Shown piece by piece: positions 6,452-10,781 of a stretch of DNA of 10,781 nucleotides (position 1 is the first letter of the stretch; each line of letters begins with the position of its first letter). The stretch lies in the NCBI GenBank assembly GCA_934162555.1, contig CAKPJE010000026.1, positions 1-10,781 of the forward strand. The letters are read 5' to 3'. Both the position numbers and the translations under genes were made by a program. Source of the DNA: an uncultured Bacilli bacterium. Lineage in GTDB: Bacteria; Bacillota_I; Bacilli_A; RF39; UBA660. The notes under the pieces were generated by a model. It had not been told where the DNA came from. It saw only the letters and a list, made by a program, of their open reading frames with translations, and did not search any database.

Positions 6452-7522
6452 ATGGATACAGCATTTTCCCAAATTGATTTTGGACCGCTAACTCCTTATT
6501 TACAAAATGATGATATCACCGATGTTTCTTACAGTAATAATGGGCAAATACATGTTAAGACATTATCAAAAGGAATTTATAGAGATGAAAACCCTGATAT
6601 AAATAATGCTTTTATGGAGAAGCTTGCATTTCAATGCGCTAATATGATGGGAAAATCATTTAATATGGCTCATCCATTCTTGGATGTTGAAAGTGCTGAG
6701 CTTCGTCTTAACTTTGTACATGATTCAATTGCCCGAAATGGGATTGCTTGTGTTATACGTAAAACACCTGCTAAAATAAGACTTGAAAAACAAAAATTAT
6801 TAGATGAAGATTATATTACTCTTGATATACACGATTTTTTAATTACTTGTGTTCAAGGCCATTGTAATATTATAATAAGTGGTGAAACTGGTTCAGGTAA
6901 AACAGAGTTTCTTAAATACTTAGCTTCTCATACAAAAGAAGATGAAAAGTTAATTACAATCGAAGATACTTTGGAATTACATTTGGACAGAATTTTCCCA
7001 CATAGAGATATAGTTGCAATGAAAACCAATAATATTGCTTCTTATTCTGATGTCTTGGTTACATGTATGAGACAGAATCCAAAATGGATTCTTCTATCAG
7101 AAGTCAGAAGTGCTGAAGCTGTACTTGCTGTTAGAAACTCTATTTCATCAGGACACTATATTTTATCTACTATTCACTCTGATAAAGCTTCTAGTATTCC
7201 TAGTCGTATGTATAGCTTACTAGAAACTAACCAAGATATTGAACAGTTTTTGAAATCTATTCATAGATATGTTCAACTTGGTGTTCATATTAGAGGAAGA
7301 CAAGATAAAGTTACAAAAAGATTTAAACGTGATATTGCTGAAGTTACTGAATTCTTTGTGGATGATAATAATGAAGCGGGACATAATACAATTTATAGAA
7401 AAACAGAAGATGGTGTTATAACAAAGAATAAACCATCAAAATATTTAATTGATTATTTAGATAGTCAGGGTATAGTTTTACCAGATGTTATTGTTGATAA
7501 TGTCGAAGAACTTGCGGTATAG
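6452..7522 (+). CDS. tadA: Tad/type IV pilus secretion ATPase TadA (CpaF family)
   Basis: The 356-residue protein is the cytoplasmic hexameric motor of the pilus, in the VirB11/GspE/TadA superfamily. Visible motifs in order are Walker A GETGSGKT (144-151, Lys150), the Asp box ITIEDTLEL (168-176), the Walker B region WILLSEVRS (212-220, Glu217) and the His box GHYILSTIHS (234-243, His242). All key residues are present, so it should be active. The N-terminal domain (about 10-125) has the family pattern ending in CVIRKTPAKIR. At 356 residues it is shorter than many CpaF proteins because it lacks their long N-terminal extension. The ATG at 6452 has GGGTGAT, overlapping the previous stop, as ribosome binding site. 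It is followed 11 bases later by TadB. TadA rather than a retraction or DNA-uptake ATPase is supported by CpaB, TadB and TadC next to it. Confidence 0.93.
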   Translation: MDTAFSQIDFGPLTPYLQNDDITDVSYSNNGQIHVKTLSKGIYRDENPDINNAFMEKLAFQCANMMGKSFNMAHPFLDVESAELRLNFVHDSIARNGIACVIRKTPAKIRLEKQKLLDEDYITLDIHDFLITCVQGHCNIIISGETGSGKTEFLKYLASHTKEDEKLITIEDTLELHLDRIFPHRDIVAMKTNNIASYSDVLVTCMRQNPKWILLSEVRSAEAVLAVRNSISSGHYILSTIHSDKASSIPSRMYSLLETNQDIEQFLKSIHRYVQLGVHIRGRQDKVTKRFKRDIAEVTEFFVDDNNEAGHNTIYRKTEDGVITKNKPSKYLIDYLDSQGIVLPDVIVDNVEELAV

Positions 7523-7533
7523 GAGGTGCTAGA

Positions 7534-8436
7534 GTGACTGCATTTATATTTATTCTTATTGGTATAATATTATTATTTATAGCAATATATAGAAAACAGA
7601 ATGGTGAGAATGTATATAAATATATTATTAATTCTGTTTCTGATATATATAATAAATATGCTCCATATTCTTACAAAGTTGTAAGAGAACAAGTAAAAGC
7701 TATGGGACAAGATTATACAACTAGACAATATGTTACTCAGGTATTGGGATTTGCTGCATTTTCTGGGATTATATCATATTTATATTTCTATAATTTAATT
7801 ATTTCAGCTATTTATATAGTAATTACTATAATGTTTATACCATATTTAAATTACTTAAGGTGTAAAAGAATTTATAGTGAGTTTATATTTGAACAAATCC
7901 AAGTTTATACAACTAATACTATAATGGAATTTGCAACTACACAGGCTTTTGTTAAATCATTAGAAGGTGTATATGAATCAAATATACTTGAAGATCCTGT
8001 TAAAACTGATGTTAAAATGATGATTGAGATGGCATATGATAATGGTACTATTGATGAATCTATTAAGTTTTTTAACAACAAATATGATTATAATATAGTA
8101 AGGAATATGCATCAATTGTTCTATCAAATTACTAATGAAGGTGCTAGAGATGCTGGTGAGACTCTTGATAATATGTCAAATGATATTGATATGTTAGTTG
8201 AAAGTGTTTATAGAGACCGTATTGATAGGGCTGCCTTTCATAAAAAGTTTTTACAATTTGGTATTGTACTTTACTTAATGATTATGTTAGTTCAGTTTCT
8301 ATTAGGTCATGATTCTTACATCAAGTTACTTGCTGATCCAATAGTTATGGTTTTACTTCATTTAGTTGTTTTAATTAATTCATTCTTCCTATTAAGAGGA
8401 GAAAAATATTATAATGAAGATGTGGGGGCTGAATAA
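7534..8436 (+). CDS. tadB: Tad pilus platform membrane protein TadB (T2SSF domain)
   Basis: This 300-residue inner-membrane platform protein would couple TadA to pilin extraction. Hydrophobic helices lie at about 3-18, 69-83, 86-104, 240-257 and 267-287. The soluble GspF/T2SSF-type helical domain lies between (about 115-230), with an amphipathic stretch around FEQIQVYTTNTIMEFATTQAF and a conserved-looking DAGETLDNMSNDID further on. The start is GTG at 7534, 6 bases after AGGAGGT, which overlaps the stop codon of tadA. The last base of its TAA stop is the first base of the next gene's ATG, so TadB and TadC are coupled and probably made in equal amounts. It is placed as TadB by order and length; sequence similarity to named TadB proteins looks distant. 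Confidence 0.85.
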   Translation: MTAFIFILIGIILLFIAIYRKQNGENVYKYIINSVSDIYNKYAPYSYKVVREQVKAMGQDYTTRQYVTQVLGFAAFSGIISYLYFYNLIISAIYIVITIMFIPYLNYLRCKRIYSEFIFEQIQVYTTNTIMEFATTQAFVKSLEGVYESNILEDPVKTDVKMMIEMAYDNGTIDESIKFFNNKYDYNIVRNMHQLFYQITNEGARDAGETLDNMSNDIDMLVESVYRDRIDRAAFHKKFLQFGIVLYLMIMLVQFLLGHDSYIKLLADPIVMVLLHLVVLINSFFLLRGEKYYNEDVGAE

Positions 8437-9230
8437 TGAGTACAGGATTTTTATTTGTTATTATTTCAGTTATTGTATTCTTTGTATTTTGGTATAATCA
8501 AATTATTGATGTTAATAAATTCTTTAAAGATGCCAGAGGATTATTCATGTTCCTTATGGAAGATGATTATAAGTTTTATGTAATGATGAAATATGGTGAT
8601 AAAGCAAATGTCTATGACTTGTTTGAAAAAAGAATAAGAGATGCTATAATTTGTATGGCTTTATTTACAATTCTTTTTTGGTCAAGAATGTCTTATGCTT
8701 ATGTAATTTTGATTGTTGTAATTGGTTACTTAGTATTTAAATCACAATATTCTAGTTTAAAAAACTATTATAAGAGAAATTTAACTAAAATTAATACTTT
8801 ATTACCTTATTATTTAAAAAGTTTGGAAATACTTATACAACACTATACTGTTCCTGTTGCGATGGCTAAATCAATTGATTCAGCGCCAGATATTTTTAAA
8901 CCTGGTTTAAGAAGACTTATTGCTCGCATTGAAGATGGTGATTCTTCTGTACAACCTTATATGGATTTTGCAACAGAATATCCTGTTAGGGATTCTATGA
9001 GAATGATGAGACTTTTATATCGTTTAAGTTTAGGTGCTCAAGAAAATAAACAGGAACAATTACTTGCTTTTGGTAGGACGGTTTCGTCTTTACAAAATAA
9101 AGCAAGAGAGTATAAATATAAAGAAAGACTTGATAACATGGAAAAACGTACTATGATAATGCTTGCTGCTACAGGTGCTGGTATTATGGGTATTATGTTA
9201 TTTGCTATGTTAATGTTAATGAATTTATAA
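8436..9230 (+). CDS. tadC: Tad pilus platform membrane protein TadC (T2SSF domain)
   Basis: The 264-residue second platform protein would form a heteromeric base with TadB. Helices are predicted at about 4-20, 68-84, 86-102 and 240-262, with the T2SSF-type cytoplasmic domain at about 115-235. That domain contains LLPYYLKSLEILIQH near its start and an Arg-rich MRMMRLLYRLSLGAQEN segment. The topology (one helix, then a pair, then a soluble domain, then a C-terminal helix) is that of the GspF/TadC family. It overlaps the tadB stop by one base (TAATG). The gene ends 51 bases before the pilin gene, and a separate promoter starts directly behind its stop, so transcription level probably changes here. 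Confidence 0.83.
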   Translation: MSTGFLFVIISVIVFFVFWYNQIIDVNKFFKDARGLFMFLMEDDYKFYVMMKYGDKANVYDLFEKRIRDAIICMALFTILFWSRMSYAYVILIVVIGYLVFKSQYSSLKNYYKRNLTKINTLLPYYLKSLEILIQHYTVPVAMAKSIDSAPDIFKPGLRRLIARIEDGDSSVQPYMDFATEYPVRDSMRMMRLLYRLSLGAQENKQEQLLAFGRTVSSLQNKAREYKYKERLDNMEKRTMIMLAATGAGIMGIMLFAMLMLMNL

Positions 9231-9259
9231 TTGAAAAAAATTAATTAATGTGATAAGAT
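9231..9259 (+). promoter_or_regulatory. Internal promoter dedicated to the pilin gene
   Basis: TTGAAA (9231-9236), a 17-base spacer and an extended -10 TGATAAGAT (9251-9259) form one of the best promoters in the window. The predicted start is A9266, giving a 16-base leader containing GAGGGTGGTGAG before the ATG. It begins at the first base after the tadC stop codon, which fits a separately boosted major subunit. Confidence 0.6.
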
Positions 9260-9281
9260 AAATATAGAGGGTGGTGAGATA

Positions 9282-9500
9282 ATGAAGGAAGCTGCTGGTG
9301 AGGCAAATTTAACTGTTGTTGCAATTATTTTGATTGGTGTTATTGTTGCAGTTGCAACACCACTTATTACTAGTATGATGGAGACTACAAAGAAGAGGTC
9401 ATGTTGCACTGAAGCTGGTGGGGTTTTTAAAGGAAGTTCTTGTGCAGGTGGTTTTGATCAATCAACATATGATGCTTGCATAAATGCTGGTAATGATTAA
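9282..9500 (+). CDS. Major pilin candidate (Flp-like small pilin)
   Basis: The 72-residue protein has a short N-terminus, a hydrophobic helix (about 9-30), a Lys-rich turn (KKR, 37-39) and a small outer domain with four cysteines (41, 42, 54, 66). Small size, an N-terminal helix and position straight after tadC are the hallmarks of Flp pilins. The likely processing site is after Gly6 (MKEAAG, then EANLTVV), but the usual Flp Glu-Tyr pair is missing, so it is a divergent pilin. Four cysteines in about 35 outer residues is unusual for Flp and suggests a disulfide-stabilised subunit. It has its own promoter, a strong ribosome binding site and a downstream stem-loop, all expected for the most abundant subunit. 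Pilin identity rests on context and architecture more than on sequence. Confidence 0.75.
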   Translation: MKEAAGEANLTVVAIILIGVIVAVATPLITSMMETTKKRSCCTEAGGVFKGSSCAGGFDQSTYDACINAGND

Positions 9501-9518
9501 TATTTATTGATGTATTTA

Positions 9519-9543
9519 TAGTCCATATTGTTAATGTGGACTA
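9519..9543 (+). repeat. Stem-loop after the pilin gene
   Basis: TAGTCCATAT (9519-9528) pairs with ATGTGGACTA (9534-9543): ten pairs including one G-U, around a 5-base loop. No T-run follows, so it is not a standard rho-independent terminator. Its place 18 bases after the pilin stop suggests it protects the 3' end of the pilin mRNA or partly limits read-through into the pseudopilin genes. Confidence 0.5.
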
Positions 9544-9575
9544 CTATATGTTAATAAACGGAAGGAAATGATTTT

Positions 9576-10010
9576 ATGAGGGAATCTATTGGTAGTGCAT
9601 ACCTATATAATATAATTATAATATTTTTGTTTATTGTATTTGGATTTGCTGGGGCACTTATCACTTATCAAAAAGCTTATAAAGTAAATTCTAAAATCGC
9701 ACTTGCTTTAGAAGAAGCAGAGGGGTATAATGATATTTCAATTGCTGAAATTGACCGTAATTTAGGAAATTTAGGTTATAGAGTTAATAATGGTAAGAAA
9801 TGTAAAGAAATGGATGGTGCTGAGCTGATAACTAGTGCTGAAAATACACCTAAGTTTGATTATTGTGTTTACAGAACTAGACATGATACGCATGACCAGT
9901 ATATGATTATTACTTATATCTATTTAGATTTTCCTTTTATAGATGAAGTAAGATTTCCTATAAAATCTAAAACTTCTATTATATATAATTTTACTAGATT
10001 TGGAGGTTAG
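9576..10010 (+). CDS. Pseudopilin, TadE-like, first of a tandem pair
   Basis: The 144-residue protein starts MRESIG, has one hydrophobic helix (about 9-29), a helical stalk (about 30-70, YKVNSKIALALEE) and an outer beta domain with two cysteines (76, 97). It aligns along its length with the next protein: shared features are a Lys-Val start to the stalk, LEE..GY, a (L/I)GYR turn, the cysteine pair, repeated I(T/S)Y(I/V)Y strands, a D-P turn and FPI...(K/T)..IYN near the end. This is the plan of TadE/TadF-type minor pilins, and the cysteine pair recalls the D-region loop of type IV pilins. A cut after Gly6 is plausible. The ribosome binding site is AAGGA (9562-9566) with a 9-base spacer. It probably primes or caps the fibre. 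Confidence 0.7.
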   Translation: MRESIGSAYLYNIIIIFLFIVFGFAGALITYQKAYKVNSKIALALEEAEGYNDISIAEIDRNLGNLGYRVNNGKKCKEMDGAELITSAENTPKFDYCVYRTRHDTHDQYMIITYIYLDFPFIDEVRFPIKSKTSIIYNFTRFGG

Positions 10011-10012
10011 AT

Positions 10013-10465
10013 ATGAAGGAATCGATTAATACTGCTGTAATTGTTGGAATAATCATAACAATAGTAGGTTTAATAGAACTAGTGTTATTTGCATCGTTTG
10101 CCTATTCTAGAGCTTTTAAAGTAAAAGCTAGAATAGTTGATATATTAGAAGAACAATCTGGTTATAGTGAAAATGTAAAAGAAAGAATAGATACTGAGAT
10201 TGCTAAAATCGGGTATCGTTTAACTGAATATGGTATTAATTCTTGTCCTAATTTAGATGAAGATGGAACTGGTAAATATACATTAGTTAATGAAGTATCT
10301 AACTATAATTATTGTATTTATGTAACAACTGAAGTTAATGATGATAAAGGTGCTGGTTATTATTATACCGTTATTTCATATGTTTATTTTGATACACCTT
10401 TACTTAATTTTAATTTTCCTATAAGAGGACAAACAAAGACGATATATAATTATATTGATAGATAG
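10013..10465 (+). CDS. Pseudopilin, TadE-like, second of a tandem pair
   Basis: The 150-residue protein is a diverged paralogue of its upstream neighbour. It has an N-terminus MKESIN, a helix at about 8-30, a stalk about 31-70 ending in IGYR, cysteines at 78 and 101, and a beta-rich end with FPI and IYNYI. Residue 6 is Asn rather than Gly, so if a prepilin peptidase cuts after position 6, this one is non-canonical. The ATG follows the previous stop by two bases, with GGAGGT inside the end of the preceding gene, so the two should be made together, possibly as a heterodimer. The gene is followed after 14 bases by the TadZ-like gene. Confidence 0.7.
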   Translation: MKESINTAVIVGIIITIVGLIELVLFASFAYSRAFKVKARIVDILEEQSGYSENVKERIDTEIAKIGYRLTEYGINSCPNLDEDGTGKYTLVNEVSNYNYCIYVTTEVNDDKGAGYYYTVISYVYFDTPLLNFNFPIRGQTKTIYNYIDR

Positions 10466-10479
10466 AAAGAAGGTAAAAT

Positions 10480-10781
10480 ATGAATGTAATTGTTTCTAAT
10501 AAATATCAGTCAATGCTAACAGATTTACCAATTGATGTTATTAAAAGACTTGATGGTGAATTTGATGCTGATGAACTTGGGGGTATGTTTAAAAATTTCT
10601 TCTTTCAAAGAATGATTTTAGATATTACTGCTTTAAAAAATTATAAGGACATTAGGACTCTTCAAAAATTATCTATTCTTCTTGATATGGACAAGGTTAT
10701 CCTTTTATTAGATGATTCTGAAGAAACTACTTCTAGTGAATTCTTGAGTCAACTTGTTTCTATTGGTATTTACAACTTTAC
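10480..10781 (+). CDS. TadZ/CpaE-like localisation protein, N-terminal part, cut by window edge
   Basis: The visible 100 residues fold-pattern like the receiver-like N-terminal domain of TadZ/CpaE: a short strand with MNVIVSN, a strand MILDITAL (45-52) followed by a Leu-rich helix, the strand DKVILLLDD (71-79), and a helix leading to LVSIGIYNF (92-100). In CpaE proteins this region precedes a MinD/ParA-type ATPase domain that places the pilus machine at a site in the cell; that domain, with its deviant Walker A motif, would lie past the edge. The ATG at 10480 has AGAAAGAAGG upstream, and the frame is open to the end. TadZ usually stands before tadA in Tad loci, so its place after the pilins is a variation. 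The call depends on context and secondary-structure pattern. Confidence 0.55.
   Translation, partial: MNVIVSNKYQSMLTDLPIDVIKRLDGEFDADELGGMFKNFFFQRMILDITALKNYKDIRTLQKLSILLDMDKVILLLDDSEETTSSEFLSQLVSIGIYNF

Noticed and set aside
6290..6472. Leftward open frame of 60 codons
   Set aside because: Antisense to the end of cpaB and the start of tadA, both firmly identified.
6452..7522. ATPase as a PilT/ComGA-type or conjugation (VirB11) motor
   Set aside because: The motif set is shared by the superfamily, but flanking CpaB and two separate T2SSF proteins of TadB/TadC size favour TadA.
1..10781. Mycoplasma-type code (TGA as Trp), suggested by the AT-rich composition
   Set aside because: Trp is encoded by TGG, no gene has an internal TGA, and cpaB ends in TGA directly before the tadA start.
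1..10781. CRISPR arrays, insertion sequences, tRNA or rRNA genes
   Set aside because: No spaced direct repeats, transposase motifs, terminal repeats or structured RNA gene sequences were seen on either strand.

Overview
The window is about 10.8 kb of very AT-rich DNA with strong AAAGGAGG-type ribosome binding sites. TGG encodes Trp, TGA acts as a stop (6444-6446), and no reading frame contains an internal TGA, so the standard bacterial code fits. Every protein I recognise suits a single-membrane (monoderm) low-GC Bacillota. My best guess is an uncultured, gut-type Bacilli lineage (RF39-like); that placement is inferred from composition and protein style, not from a marker gene.

Left part (1-1193). 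A leftward gene runs off the window and encodes the N-terminus of a family-3 glycoside hydrolase (beta-N-acetylhexosaminidase type). A rightward gene for a small three-helix membrane protein of unknown function diverges from it, apparently from a leaderless promoter. A 299-base AT-rich gap follows. It holds a perfect inverted repeat, a good promoter and a terminator-like hairpin 60 bases downstream that together could make a small RNA, and the promoter of the next gene.

Right part (1194-10781). All genes point right and nearly abut or overlap. Three envelope proteins come first: a five-helix membrane protein with a large outer domain, a single-pass surface protein with a signal peptide, and a 615-residue cysteine-rich secreted protein. 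They lead into a Tad/Flp-type (type IVc-like) pilus assembly cluster: a pseudopilin-like protein, CpaB/RcpC (SAF domain), the TadA/CpaF ATPase, the TadB and TadC platform proteins, a 72-residue major-pilin candidate, two paralogous pseudopilins and the start of a TadZ/CpaE-like protein.

How it works together (inference). The ATPase and TadB/TadC would assemble the small pilin in the cytoplasmic membrane. The pseudopilins would prime or cap the fibre, the TadZ-like protein would localise the machine, and CpaB plus the surface proteins would form its outer parts in a cell without an outer membrane. The pilin gene has its own promoter in front and a stem-loop behind, which would let it be made in excess. 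No secretin or prepilin peptidase is visible. Cysteines are unusually common in the exported proteins, and four pilin-like proteins share an M-[K/R]-E-[S/T/A] start.
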